A stretch of 64,000 bases of DNA. Source: Persicobacter psychrovividus. Its GTDB lineage: Bacteria > Bacteroidota > Bacteroidia > Cytophagales > Cyclobacteriaceae. Position 1 is the stretch's first letter. Every line of letters begins with the position of its first letter. The stretch spans positions 1,612,001 to 1,676,000 of the forward strand of contig NZ_AP025292.1 of assembly GCF_036492425.1 (NCBI RefSeq), written 5' to 3'. Position numbers and translations under genes: made by a program. This document shows positions 1 through 8,182 of this stretch, one piece after another. Below the pieces are notes generated by a model that was not told the origin of the DNA, made no database searches, and saw only the letters and a program-made list of their open reading frames with translations.

Positions 1-1035
1 CTGAAGAAAAATCAGCAGAAAAAAGTGGCTTTGATTGGTCCGATGATCAAGGAGCAGAATAGCCTGAACGGCGAATGGGCGATTCGTGGCGACCGCAGCA
101 AAAGTGTATCGATCTTCAAAGGGTTGCAGGATGAATATCAAGGCTCAGGGGTGAAATTTACTTACGCCAAAGGTTGCGACCTGTTGAATGAAGAAGGAGA
201 GCAGGGATTTAAAGCCGCTGTGAACCTGGCAATGGAAAGCGATATGGTGCTGGTGGCTATGGGGGAGGACTTTAACTGGTCTGGTGAGGCGGCAAGTCGC
301 ACAAATATTAAGTTGCCTGAACCTCAGCGAGCACTGCTCAAAGCCTTGAAAGCCACTGATAAGCCGATTGTTTTGGTTTTGCTCAACGGCAGACCGCTGA
401 ACCTTTCATGGGAAGATGAGCATCTCGATGCGATTGTGGAGGCCTGGTACCCTGGGGAGGCTGCAGGAACTGCAATTGCTGATATTATTTCTGGAGATTA
501 TAATCCTTCGGCAAAATTGACGATGTCATTCCCAAGAAATGTAGGGCAATTACCGATCTATTATAACCACAAAAATACTGGCCGACCATTGGATCCTAAA
601 AATAGGATGGACTACAAATCATCCTATCTTGATGTGGAAAACAGTCCTTTGTATCCGTTTGGCTACGGCCTGAGTTACACCACCTTTAAATACAGTAATT
701 TGAGTTTAAGCAGTGAGAAATTCAGTGTTGGTGGTGAAATTCAAGTATCGGTGGAGGTGAAAAATACAGGGGATTATGACGGCGAGGAAATCGTTCAGCT
801 TTACATTCAGGATATTGCCGCCTCTGTTACGCAGCCTGTAAAATCGCTGAAAGGTTTTCAAAAGATCATGCTCAAAAAAGGAGAACAAAAAAGGGTTTCA
901 TTTACTTTAAATGAGGAATCCATTAAGATTCTAACCGCAGATTTAAAACGGGAGGCAGAAGCAGGAAAATTCAACCTTTGGGTAGGGAATTCCTCAAATG
1001 ATGCGTCAAATCATAAAACATTTTACTATGAATAA
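1..1035 (+). CDS. GH3 beta-glucosidase, C-terminal part (partial)
   Basis: The reading frame is open from base 1, so the 5' part of the gene lies outside the window. What remains is the GH3 C-terminal (alpha/beta)6 sandwich, with the typical VLVAMGEDFNWSGEA stretch near residue 80 of the visible part, followed by a fibronectin type III-like domain (VKNTGDYDGEEIVQLYIQD, about residues 245-330). The N-terminal TIM barrel with the nucleophile Asp is not visible. GH3 enzymes of this build hydrolyse beta-glucosides, usually in the periplasm of Bacteroidota. The gene is followed by a terminator and then by a secreted barrel-type protein in the same direction. Family call is firm; substrate is unknown. 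Confidence 0.9.
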   Translation: MKKNQQKKVALIGPMIKEQNSLNGEWAIRGDRSKSVSIFKGLQDEYQGSGVKFTYAKGCDLLNEEGEQGFKAAVNLAMESDMVLVAMGEDFNWSGEAASRTNIKLPEPQRALLKALKATDKPIVLVLLNGRPLNLSWEDEHLDAIVEAWYPGEAAGTAIADIISGDYNPSAKLTMSFPRNVGQLPIYYNHKNTGRPLDPKNRMDYKSSYLDVENSPLYPFGYGLSYTTFKYSNLSLSSEKFSVGGEIQVSVEVKNTGDYDGEEIVQLYIQDIAASVTQPVKSLKGFQKIMLKKGEQKRVSFTLNEESIKILTADLKREAEAGKFNLWVGNSSNDASNHKTFYYE

Positions 1036-1067
1036 TACATCTTTGTAGTACATATTAACACCTTGGA

Positions 1068-1096
1068 AACCCGTCGTTGATAGCGGCGGGTTTTTG
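1068..1096 (+). terminator. Rho-independent terminator after the GH3 gene
   Basis: A 9-bp stem AACCCGTCG / CGGCGGGTT (one G-U pair) closes a 7-nt loop and runs into a T-rich tract. It lies 32 bases after the GH3 stop and before the next start. Confidence 0.75.
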
Positions 1097-1115
1097 TTTA
1101 AATACTTTCGAATAA

Positions 1116-2507
1116 ATGATGATGTTGAAGAAAACCAGTGCATTTGTATTGATGCTGTGCATGGCCGCAAGTATGGCGATGGCGCATCCTGCAAAAAAAC
1201 GCGACAAAAAAGCCTTGGAAGAATTGCTGCATAATACCTGTAAGGTTTATGATTTAATGCGTACTGAAAAAGGTTTCTACCGCGATTATGTTGGAACAAA
1301 AGATGTTTGTGACCATGGCTCTACGGCCAGTATCGGTATGGGACTGGTTTCACTCTGTATTGCCAACCAAATGGGATGGGCTCCAGATGCCGAGCAAAAA
1401 ATTATTCAAACCCTGAATTCGGTGCTTGGCGACGAAAATCAACAGGGGATTGCGCGCACTCCAAAAGGGTGTTACATCCACTTTTTTGATTTAGAAACAG
1501 GTGCTGCCAAAGGAGATGATTACAGCCCGATAGATACCAACATTATGCTTGGTGGCGCATTGTTTGCCAAAAGGTATTTCCATAAAAATGAAACCATTGC
1601 GCGATTGGCCGATCAGCTCTATAATGAGGTGGATGAGTCTCTTTTTGTAGGCGATGTGAAAACGGGAAAAATCTGCCTGAAGATGAACGAAGACGGCAGC
1701 CCGCTGAACATGTACACTTCACCTTACAATGAATACATGATGGTGGCCTACTTTGCCAAGTCGCAGGAATCTGTGTTGGATGGTAAAGCACATCAAAACT
1801 GGAAGGGGCATTATGGAAATCCGTCCAAATTGCCTGCAGTGGATTATGTAACCAAATCAGGGGAGAAAATCCCTGTGAATACAGATTTGGCATTTATGAA
1901 TGAGTTCACGTCGAACTTTACCTTCATGTTCAATTACCTGTTTGTACATTCATTTTCTAACGATCCTGTATATATCCAAAAGCTGAAAAACGCAGCAATG
2001 GCAGATCGTGCGTGGTGGCAGGAACACCCTCAGCGCGCGGAAAAAGGATGGAAAGATTATGAGTGGGGTACTACCGCAGGTACTGGCTTGTATAACCGCA
2101 ACGGGAAAATCGGGCAAGGTTATATGGTCGATAAAATTTGTTTGGCAGAAAATATTGGTACCAACAAAGACCACAATCTTGGGTTGAATGTGGCGCCATC
2201 AGCATTGGCAGGATACTCACCAGCAATGCCTCAAGAAGTGGAAACGGATTTGCTGGCGATGCTACATGATCAGCGAAAAATTGGGCAGATGACCTTACCT
2301 AAGCAAGAAGGCATTACAACAGGAAAAGAGTTTGTGCTTTGGAAATATTCTTATGCTGACCCTTCGTGGAAGGCAGACCGAATTGAAGGGGTAGATTTCG
2401 GCTGTATGTTAATGGGACTGGCGGCTTTGCCAGACCTTCTGGGGCATGAGTTCTTCAATACTTACAATGATTTCTTTAACCCAGACGCACCCCAATACCA
2501 CAAATAA
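1116..2507 (+). CDS. Secreted glucoamylase-like (alpha/alpha)-barrel protein, possible glycoside hydrolase
   Basis: 463 aa with a clear signal peptide (MMMLKKTSAFVLMLCMAA...AMAHPA). The body has repeated aromatic/acidic helices, for example EWGTTAGTGLYNRNG near residue 320 and LALNVAPSALAGYSP-like residues near 360, which recall the (alpha/alpha)6 toroids of glucoamylase-like and GH144-type beta-1,2-glucanases. I did not recognise diagnostic catalytic residues, so the enzyme call is inference. It directly follows a GH3 beta-glucosidase; in several Bacteroidota a GH144 enzyme and a GH3 sophorosidase sit together, which would fit. Three ATG codons in a row mark the start (1116, 1119, 1122); any of them could be used. 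A strong terminator follows. Confidence 0.6.
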   Translation: MMMLKKTSAFVLMLCMAASMAMAHPAKKRDKKALEELLHNTCKVYDLMRTEKGFYRDYVGTKDVCDHGSTASIGMGLVSLCIANQMGWAPDAEQKIIQTLNSVLGDENQQGIARTPKGCYIHFFDLETGAAKGDDYSPIDTNIMLGGALFAKRYFHKNETIARLADQLYNEVDESLFVGDVKTGKICLKMNEDGSPLNMYTSPYNEYMMVAYFAKSQESVLDGKAHQNWKGHYGNPSKLPAVDYVTKSGEKIPVNTDLAFMNEFTSNFTFMFNYLFVHSFSNDPVYIQKLKNAAMADRAWWQEHPQRAEKGWKDYEWGTTAGTGLYNRNGKIGQGYMVDKICLAENIGTNKDHNLGLNVAPSALAGYSPAMPQEVETDLLAMLHDQRKIGQMTLPKQEGITTGKEFVLWKYSYADPSWKADRIEGVDFGCMLMGLAALPDLLGHEFFNTYNDFFNPDAPQYHK

Positions 2508-2526
2508 TTAATCAGAAATAACAGTG

Positions 2527-2567
2527 AAAAGACAGCGGGAGCACAATCCTTTCGCTGTCTTTTTTTT
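2527..2567 (+). terminator. Rho-independent terminator
   Basis: Perfect 11-bp stem AAAAGACAGCG (2527-2537) / CGCTGTCTTTT (2553-2563) with a T tract through 2567. It ends the transcript of the secreted protein upstream. Confidence 0.85.
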
Positions 2568-2649
2568 GCCCTAATGTGTAGCATACAACCAGAGTGCTCA
2601 CTTGCTATCTGAGATTTTCATTCCTAATACAATCCATTATCACGTTGCT

Positions 2650-3009
2650 TCAGGTGAACTCCGTCTCGATTTTCACCTCCCTCATATATAAAAACAGTGG
2701 CAAGGCGAAGGATGCCCCAACAATAAAGCAAGCCAACATCGGAGCCCAAAGATTTTTCATATCCTTTCGCCGCCCCTCCAAAATCACAAAAGCCAAACAG
2801 GCCATCGCCGAAATGATCGAATCCCAGGCAAAATAAGTGGAGGAAGGCTGTTCAAATACTTCCATGAACAGCAGGCCAATATCAAAGCCTTTATCCATGA
2901 AAAATCGGATCAAGGACTCAAAAGGAATCACCAAACCAAATACCGCGAAAATCAGAAATGTATGCTTAGCCATGAGAAGTGTTTCTTTTGATAACATTTT
3001 AGTAGTCAT
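2650..3009 (-). CDS. DUF2834 family membrane protein
   Basis: 119 aa with three to four hydrophobic segments: about residues 16-38, 62-78 and 88-108. The pattern VIPFESLIRF..G.D..L...EVFEQP...YFAWDSIISAMACLAFVI.EGRR, ending in a PLFLYMRE-type motif, matches the DUF2834 family, small inner-membrane proteins of unknown role. The start may be the ATG at 3009 or the one at 2973 (MAKHTF), which puts the first membrane segment nearer the N terminus. It stands alone and points away from the AAA gene to its right. Confidence 0.7.
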   Translation of the reverse strand: MTTKMLSKETLLMAKHTFLIFAVFGLVIPFESLIRFFMDKGFDIGLLFMEVFEQPSSTYFAWDSIISAMACLAFVILEGRRKDMKNLWAPMLACFIVGASFALPLFLYMREVKIETEFT

Positions 3010-3123
3010 TTTGTGAGGTAAGAGCTGATAATAAATAGGCCATGGCGTTTAACCTCCACACAATGCAATCATTCATCAAATCCAAAAATTCCCTATATTG
3101 CATCAAAAGTACAAATCAGCATC

Positions 3124-4803
3124 ATGAAGAAACACATCCTTATCGGTTCATCGGACTTTAAAGAGTTCATCGAGCAACAGGCTTGTTATATTGACAAGAC
3201 GGCGATGATCGAAGAACTAATGACCAATAATCATGCGAAAGTATCCCTTTTTCCTCGTCCGCGCCGATTCGGAAAGACCCTCAACATGAGCATGCTGAAG
3301 CACTTTTTTGATGTAGATCAAGCAGAAGAAAACCGAAAGCTGTTCAAAGGTCTTGCGGTTGAGCAGTCCAAAGCATGGGGACATCAGGGGAAGTATCCTG
3401 TGATTTTTTTGACTTTAAAAGAATTAACAACTTCTTCTTCCGAGGTATTCAGACAAAAGTTAATATCTCTTTTATCGGCTACCATTAGGAATCAATTCAG
3501 ATTTCTCTTGAACTCAGATCAGTTGGATGAGTTTGATATAGATTATCTGAAGGCTATTGTTAGTGGAACAATTAATGCTGGTGGCTTAGAAAATTTTTTA
3601 CGAGAGTTCAGTAATATTTTATATAGACATCATGGAGTGGCTCCTGTCATTCTGATTGACGAATACGACGCACCCATTCATTCGGCTTTCACCCACGGCT
3701 ACTTGCCTGAAATGCTGGAATTCATGCGCAATTTCCTTTCGGCGGGCTTCAAGGATAATCCCAATTTGACCAAAGGAATCATTACAGGGATTCTTCGGGT
3801 ATCAAAGGCAAACATCTTTTCAGGATTGAATAATATTAAGACTTATTCGATTTTGAATCATCAGTTCTCAGATTGTTTTGGTTTGACGCAAGCCGAGGTC
3901 GATCAGTTACTGATCGATGCCAATTGTCAAGAGCAATCGGAGGATGTGGCGGAGTGGTACAATGGTTATTCCTTTGGAGGAAGCAGCAAAATTTATAATC
4001 CGTGGTCTATTCTGAATTTTGTGGGGAACCTTCGGGATGGATTAATACCTTATTGGGTAAATACTTCTTCAAATGATTTGATCAAGGAGATTTTGCCGAA
4101 GGCGGAAAAAACAACCCAAGACCTGTTATTTGGCCTTTTGGAAGGAAAGACCTTCGAAGCTGATGTGGAGGACTCCATGACTTTTGAGGATTTGTACAAA
4201 GGAAAATCTGCAACGGTGTTAGGACTTTTACTGTTCAGTGGCTACCTGACGACCGATGGTTATTCACCAAGCCGAAGACAGCGATTGCGCATCCCGAATT
4301 TGGAAATCAAGCAGATGTACGAGCGTATTTTGGAGCAATACCTTGAAGCAACCAATATCCGACAGGGACATCTGATCGGTTCATTCCTAAGACAAGAACC
4401 TGCGACTTTCGCTGACCTTTTGGAGCGCTTCTTTTTGAACTCTTTCAGCTTTTTCGATTTCGATCATCTCGGTGAATCCCCTGAGAAGATTTACCATGCT
4501 TTTATGTTGGGACTGATGACACATCTGAGCGGTGATTATCATGTTAAATCCAACCGTGAAAGTGGCTTGGGTAGATCGGATATTATCATTTATCCAAAAG
4601 ACAATAGCAATCCGAAAGCATGGGTACTGGAATTCAAGAAGAAGAACAAAGACATCAAGGAAAGTCTGCAGGAGTTAGCGGATATGGCTTTGGAGCAAAT
4701 CAAAACCAAGCAATATTACAGCGAATTGAAGGAAGCCGGACATACCGAAATACTGGCGATGGGCGTGGCCTTTAATGGAAAAGAAGTGGCGTGTGCTTGG
4801 TAG
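3124..4803 (+). CDS. AAA-like ATPase with C-terminal PD-(D/E)XK nuclease-fold domain
   Basis: 559 aa. The N-terminal AAA-ATPase-like domain (PF09820 type) starts with GSSDFKEFI..QACYIDKT and carries the family's P-loop variant PRPRRFGKTLNMSML at about residue 45; a Walker B-like VILIDEYDAP lies near residue 177. The C-terminal domain (PF08011 type) has the nuclease-like pattern GRSDIIIY ... AWVLEFKKKNK near residues 480-510. This architecture is highly amplified in Bacteroidota; its function is not established, with suggestions ranging from mobile DNA to defence. The gene is monocistronic here, preceded by an AT-rich stretch and followed by a small membrane protein. Confidence 0.9.
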   Translation: MKKHILIGSSDFKEFIEQQACYIDKTAMIEELMTNNHAKVSLFPRPRRFGKTLNMSMLKHFFDVDQAEENRKLFKGLAVEQSKAWGHQGKYPVIFLTLKELTTSSSEVFRQKLISLLSATIRNQFRFLLNSDQLDEFDIDYLKAIVSGTINAGGLENFLREFSNILYRHHGVAPVILIDEYDAPIHSAFTHGYLPEMLEFMRNFLSAGFKDNPNLTKGIITGILRVSKANIFSGLNNIKTYSILNHQFSDCFGLTQAEVDQLLIDANCQEQSEDVAEWYNGYSFGGSSKIYNPWSILNFVGNLRDGLIPYWVNTSSNDLIKEILPKAEKTTQDLLFGLLEGKTFEADVEDSMTFEDLYKGKSATVLGLLLFSGYLTTDGYSPSRRQRLRIPNLEIKQMYERILEQYLEATNIRQGHLIGSFLRQEPATFADLLERFFLNSFSFFDFDHLGESPEKIYHAFMLGLMTHLSGDYHVKSNRESGLGRSDIIIYPKDNSNPKAWVLEFKKKNKDIKESLQELADMALEQIKTKQYYSELKEAGHTEILAMGVAFNGKEVACAW

Positions 4804-4871
4804 GAAACGAGTTGGTAGTATTACATATACTATGTTTTCTAATGTGATAAATTGAACAATTAAAAACTCGC

Positions 4872-5195
4872 ATGAGGTCATTAAGTTGGATTGTAAAGAT
4901 AATGTATTGGGTTTTGATGGCCTTTGTGTTTTTGTATGGGTTTTATTATCTATTTAACAAAACTCCTGTTGATCGAATTAACTTTACTTATTACGCAGTA
5001 ATTGTAGATGTGCAATTGATTGTTTTTATTTTGTACTTTACTTATTTGAGAAGGTATTTATACGTGATGATTTTGGTCGGATTTACGTTTCTTCTTTTTT
5101 TTACTTCATTATTAGGAAAAGGGCTTCCTCCTATTTTTTGGATCATCTTGTCAATAGTGGCTATTTTGTCAATAAGAGATTTTAAGAAAGTGTAA
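4872..5195 (+). CDS. Small hypothetical membrane protein
   Basis: 107 aa, very hydrophobic, with about four predicted membrane segments (residues 8-28, 38-58, 63-82, 86-101) and a basic tail DFKKV. I recognise no family. It starts 68 bases after the AAA/nuclease gene with no terminator between them, so co-transcription is possible. The base composition is more AT-rich than the neighbouring metabolic genes, which hints at accessory DNA. Confidence 0.55.
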   Translation: MRSLSWIVKIMYWVLMAFVFLYGFYYLFNKTPVDRINFTYYAVIVDVQLIVFILYFTYLRRYLYVMILVGFTFLLFFTSLLGKGLPPIFWIILSIVAILSIRDFKKV

Positions 5196-5246
5196 AATGT
5201 AAAGTACTCCTCGTTTTTAATGTTTACTTGATTCCTGTTTTTTTAT

Positions 5247-5266
5247 ATGTAAAAACCTTTTTACAT
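5247..5266. promoter_or_regulatory. Palindromic operator candidate of the toxin-antitoxin operon
   Basis: ATGTAAAAA-CC-TTTTTACAT is a perfect 9-bp inverted repeat with a 2-bp centre, ending 6 bases before the toxin ATG. It overlaps a TACATTTG sequence (5262-5269) that fits the Bacteroidota -7 box. HigA-type antitoxins normally bind such palindromes to repress their own operon; that role here is inference. Confidence 0.6.
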
Positions 5267-5272
5267 TTGAGT

Positions 5273-5569
5273 ATGTTTTTACAGAAGACGAAGAAGTTTG
5301 ATAAGTGGCTTCGTAAATTGAATGATATGACGGCGAAGGTTCGGATTCTTGCGAGAATTAGAGCAATAGAGTTGGATGATCATTGGGGAGATTACAAACA
5401 ATTGGCCCCAAATTTACGGGAGTTAAGAATTGATATTAGTAAAGGATATAGGATTTATATACAGGTGATTACTACTGATGAGGGAGTGATTTTAGAAGCT
5501 GGTACTAAGTCAGGACAACAAAATCAAATTAAGGAAATCAAAAAAGGATTGCGAAATGGAAACAAGTGA
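5273..5569 (+). CDS. RelE/ParE-superfamily (HigB-like) toxin
   Basis: 98 aa from the ATG at 5273: MFLQKTKKFDKWLRKLND, then ILARIRAIELDDHWGDYKQLAPNLRELRIDISKGYRIYI and the tail KSGQQNQIKEIKKGLRN. This is the phage-Gp49/HigB pattern (PF05973), a ribosome-dependent mRNA interferase in characterised members. A TTG at 5228 would extend the protein, but the extension crosses the palindromic operator and does not fit the family, so 5273 is preferred. The gene overlaps the antitoxin gene by 14 bases, and the toxin-first order is typical of the higBA layout. Confidence 0.85.
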   Translation: MFLQKTKKFDKWLRKLNDMTAKVRILARIRAIELDDHWGDYKQLAPNLRELRIDISKGYRIYIQVITTDEGVILEAGTKSGQQNQIKEIKKGLRNGNK

Positions 5570-5816
5570 ATTTAACTATTTGGAATACCTTGAAACAACT
5601 GAAGAGAAGATTGAATTTTTAAAGCAAGCCAAACGCGAGTTGAGTTTTTCTTCTTATATCAAGACCTTGTGTGAGGTAATTAAAAGTATTGGGGTTTCTA
5701 AAGTGGCGCAGAAAAGTGATATTACTCGACAAACAATCAGTCGTTTGATTAATAATAAATCGAAGGCAATCTATGCAGAAACCCTGTTCGAGATCGAGAG
5801 GGCTATTGGATTATAG
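5556..5816 (+). CDS. HigA-like antitoxin with XRE-type helix-turn-helix
   Basis: 86 aa. The C-terminal half holds a helix-turn-helix (VSKVAQKSDITRQTISRLINN, residues about 48-69) followed by ETLFEIERAIGL, the family's usual end. The N-terminal half is a charged helical region expected to bind the toxin. Translation is probably coupled to the toxin gene because the start lies inside its last codons. It should repress through the palindrome at 5247-5266. No terminator is obvious after it. Confidence 0.85.
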   Translation: METSEFNYLEYLETTEEKIEFLKQAKRELSFSSYIKTLCEVIKSIGVSKVAQKSDITRQTISRLINNKSKAIYAETLFEIERAIGL

Positions 5817-5923
5817 GGTCTCAATTATTTCCATTTAACAAAATCTCCAACCCACTTTAGTCGGTTTTTTTGTCTGGTAGGCCTTGGATTTATCTTTGGT
5901 AAAATAACATTCCACAAAAAAAA

Positions 5924-6000
5924 GGACGTTGCGTGCAACGTCCGTACAATGAATGTCTGGTATATTGAGTCTATCACGAGAGAGGGCCCTCGCGATAGAC
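5924..6000. repeat. Two-palindrome intergenic repeat unit, copy 1
   Basis: The unit has a 20-bp palindrome GGACGTTGCGTGCAACGTCC (5924-5943, one central mismatch) and, 25 bases on, a second imperfect palindrome from GTCTATCACGAG (5969) to CTCGCGATAGAC (6000). The same pair, in the same order, recurs at 18634-18720. It sits between the antitoxin and the 3' end of dacB, with no T tract, so it is a dispersed repeat rather than a terminator. Confidence 0.8.
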
Positions 6001-6006
6001 AATTTA

Positions 6007-7323
6007 TCAATAGTTTTCCGCAACCTCCTTCAACTTTTCAAACATCGCCTTCCGCACAGGATGATAACTCCCATGAATATTATTATTCAACCACGAAAAC
6101 GACAGCACGCGCCCGCTTTTGCAGACCACATATCCACTCAGGCAGTAAATGCCCGACATGCTTCCTGATTTGGCATAGATAAATGGGGCATCATTTTCCA
6201 AGAGGTATTTCAAAGTGCCATGCCCTCCATTATGAGGAAGGATTTCTTTCATGCGATCAAATTTCCCTTCTTGATATAATCGGTTCAGTAATTTCACAAA
6301 TTGCCGTGGCGTAAACTGATTGTAACGGGAAAGTCCTGAGCCGTCTACCCATCGTGGATTTTCATGAATCCATTGATTTTTTTTGGCCCACTGAATGACT
6401 TTTTTGGTACTCAATGTATCCGACAATTCCCCCGAAGCCATGAGCATGATTTGTTCCGCAAAGAAATTATCAGATTCCTGTAGCATTTTTTTGTAAAGAG
6501 AATCCATGGGTAAAGTTTCGAGCACATCCCACTTTTTGCCTTCGGGAAGCTGATAGGGGAGAATCAGTGGTAAGAATGTTTTGCCACTCAGGGAGGATAG
6601 CAATGGAATATTAACGGTCAGTTGATCTGTGGCAAAAGGCACCGAAACAGTTTTTCCTGTCATTGGGCACGCCTCAGGATGATAATACACCTGATTGGTT
6701 TTGATGTCCCGCTCGATGCACTTCCCCGAATTTCGCCATTTTGGTACTTGGTTAAAAAAGTTGGTAGAAGAATGCGGCTTCAGCGTGAAGGGGTCCCACT
6801 GATAATTCACCACATTGCCATGCACGGGCATCACCGAACGTTCAGGGCAGTAGCTCAAATGAAAATCATCCCAAGTCCAACCCGCTCCCCACGGCTGATC
6901 TTCGAAAGTTCGAGGTGCTACATAAATTTCCTTGGGTGCGAGCAGTAAAAATTGACGTAATAGAGTATCCTCAAAATCGGGATGGAAAAGTGTCGGGTTG
7001 CCGGTGGGCTGAACCACGAGGCTGTCACCTTGCCAATGGTATCGGAATAAAGGAGCTCGATCGTTAAGCAGGGAATCGGCGGTGAAGAAGGTGAATAATT
7101 TGGTATTGGAAGCAGGGGTAAACCATTGATCGGCATTCAGCGAGTCTAAAACATGGCCTGTTTGTGGATCGGTCAGTATAAATCCTGTCCAATGATTTTC
7201 TGCAAAATGCTGCAAAGGCGTCTCAGGTAATGCCGTTTTGACGGCTTGTTTTTTACAACCGAAACAGCACGCCAGCAGAATCAAAGCGGTGGGGAACAGT
7301 ATTTTAAAGTGTTGATTAATCAT
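6007..7323 (-). CDS. dacB: D-alanyl-D-alanine carboxypeptidase / endopeptidase (PBP4, peptidase S13)
   Basis: 438 aa lipoprotein: the N terminus ends in a lipobox (LLAC, Cys19). All three penicillin-binding motifs are visible: SxxK as S72-N-T-K75 in TPASNTKLF, SxN as SDN in QESDNFFAEQ near residue 287, and KTG as KSG in YAKSGSMSG near residue 385. S13 enzymes trim or cleave peptidoglycan cross-links in the periplasm. The gene is monocistronic and divergent from the META-domain lipoprotein. It is slightly shorter than E. coli DacB (about 477 aa), consistent with a smaller inserted domain. Confidence 0.9.
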   Translation of the reverse strand: MINQHFKILFPTALILLACCFGCKKQAVKTALPETPLQHFAENHWTGFILTDPQTGHVLDSLNADQWFTPASNTKLFTFFTADSLLNDRAPLFRYHWQGDSLVVQPTGNPTLFHPDFEDTLLRQFLLLAPKEIYVAPRTFEDQPWGAGWTWDDFHLSYCPERSVMPVHGNVVNYQWDPFTLKPHSSTNFFNQVPKWRNSGKCIERDIKTNQVYYHPEACPMTGKTVSVPFATDQLTVNIPLLSSLSGKTFLPLILPYQLPEGKKWDVLETLPMDSLYKKMLQESDNFFAEQIMLMASGELSDTLSTKKVIQWAKKNQWIHENPRWVDGSGLSRYNQFTPRQFVKLLNRLYQEGKFDRMKEILPHNGGHGTLKYLLENDAPFIYAKSGSMSGIYCLSGYVVCKSGRVLSFSWLNNNIHGSYHPVRKAMFEKLKEVAENY

Positions 7324-7465
7324 TAGGAAACGAAGTATATGATTTCAGTGTGATAAAAATGGCGCTGAAATCAGAGAATTATTTTTTGCATTATAGGTAT
7401 TAGATTATCATTGTTTTATGATTAAAAATATAACCATTCCGAATAAAAATCTATACTTGTGGTGT

Positions 7466-7492
7466 TTTGGAGCCTTATTTTTTATAATTTTG
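7466..7492 (+). promoter_or_regulatory. Promoter candidate for the META-domain lipoprotein
   Basis: TTTG at 7466-7469 and TAATTTTG at 7485-7492 match the Bacteroidota -33/-7 elements (TTTG, TAnnTTTG). The 15-base spacer is shorter than the usual 17-20, so the -33 part is uncertain. The start codon lies 22 bases downstream. Confidence 0.45.
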
Positions 7493-7514
7493 GGTCAAAT
7501 TTAATTACAATTCA

Positions 7515-7928
7515 ATGATGAAGAACTTTTTAATGGTAATCATGCTTGCATGCATGTTTGCGTGTACAGCGGGAAAAAAATCAGTAACCGTAGATGCCAA
7601 TGCGCTTAAAGGCGAATGGGTGATGGTTGATTTTAAAGGGCAAGAAACTGAGAAGTTGGAAGAAATCCCACCAGTGCCTCTACATTTTTTTGAAGGGGAG
7701 AATCGTTTTCAGGTAAAACCATTCAATTCGGTGTCTGGCGGATATGAAGTCAACGGACCGGAGATCAAATTTTTGATGGGGCCTTCTACCATGATGGCAC
7801 AACCTCCGGAAGAAATGATCTTTTTGAACAACTTCTACAAGGTGAATCACTTTGAAATCGTGAAAGGACAGTTGATCCTTAAAAACGAAGCCGATCAGGT
7901 GAAAATGACCTTCAAGAAAAAAGGTTAA
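7515..7928 (+). CDS. META-domain (HslJ-like) lipoprotein
   Basis: 137 aa. Signal sequence with lipobox (MLACMFAC, Cys17) followed by a compact beta-rich domain with LKGEWVMVDFKG at the start and GGYEVNGPEIKFLMGPSTMMA near residue 76, which is the META/HslJ signature (PF03724). The biological role of such lipoproteins is poorly defined; E. coli HslJ is linked to novobiocin tolerance and the heat-shock response. It is monocistronic with its own terminator. Confidence 0.75.
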   Translation: MMKNFLMVIMLACMFACTAGKKSVTVDANALKGEWVMVDFKGQETEKLEEIPPVPLHFFEGENRFQVKPFNSVSGGYEVNGPEIKFLMGPSTMMAQPPEEMIFLNNFYKVNHFEIVKGQLILKNEADQVKMTFKKKG

Positions 7929-7967
7929 GCTGACTTTGGCTTAAACCCGCTTATGACCATATACAAG

Positions 7968-8002
7968 ACGGTACCTCTATTTTAGGGGTGCCGTTTTTTT
8001 TT
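7968..8002 (+). terminator. Rho-independent terminator
   Basis: Stem ACGGTACCTCT (7968-7978) / AGGGGTGCCGT (7984-7994), with G-U pairs, followed by nine Ts. It separates the META gene from the trp promoter region. Confidence 0.8.
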
Positions 8003-8146
8003 GCACACTGAAGAGTAGGACCATCAGGTTGGGTATCGACTTATTGGTGAGTCAGTTAATGCAGGCGATATTTAGCGATCCTTAATTTTCAGCAAGGGGA
8101 GTGGTAAAACTGATGGGCAGGGAAGACTATTTTTTAAGGATATTTT

Positions 8147-8176
8147 TTTGAATTATGATAATATTACATACCTTAG
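8147..8176 (+). promoter_or_regulatory. Promoter candidate of the trp-his operon
   Basis: TTTG (8147-8150), an 18-base spacer, then TACCTTAG (8169-8176), one mismatch from the TAnnTTTG -7 element. The same N18 spacing occurs in the ctlX promoter at 24540-24569. The leader peptide ATG lies only 7 bases after the -7 box, so the transcript would be leaderless or nearly so for trpL; that is inference. Confidence 0.55.
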
Positions 8177-8182
8177 CGATAT

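Noticed and set aside
2594-2836. 80-aa plus-strand ORF
   Set aside because: It is the antisense shadow of the DUF2834 gene, which has clear membrane segments and family motifs.
5228-5272. Longer toxin start at TTG 5228
   Set aside because: It would include the operator palindrome and adds residues not seen in the HigB family.
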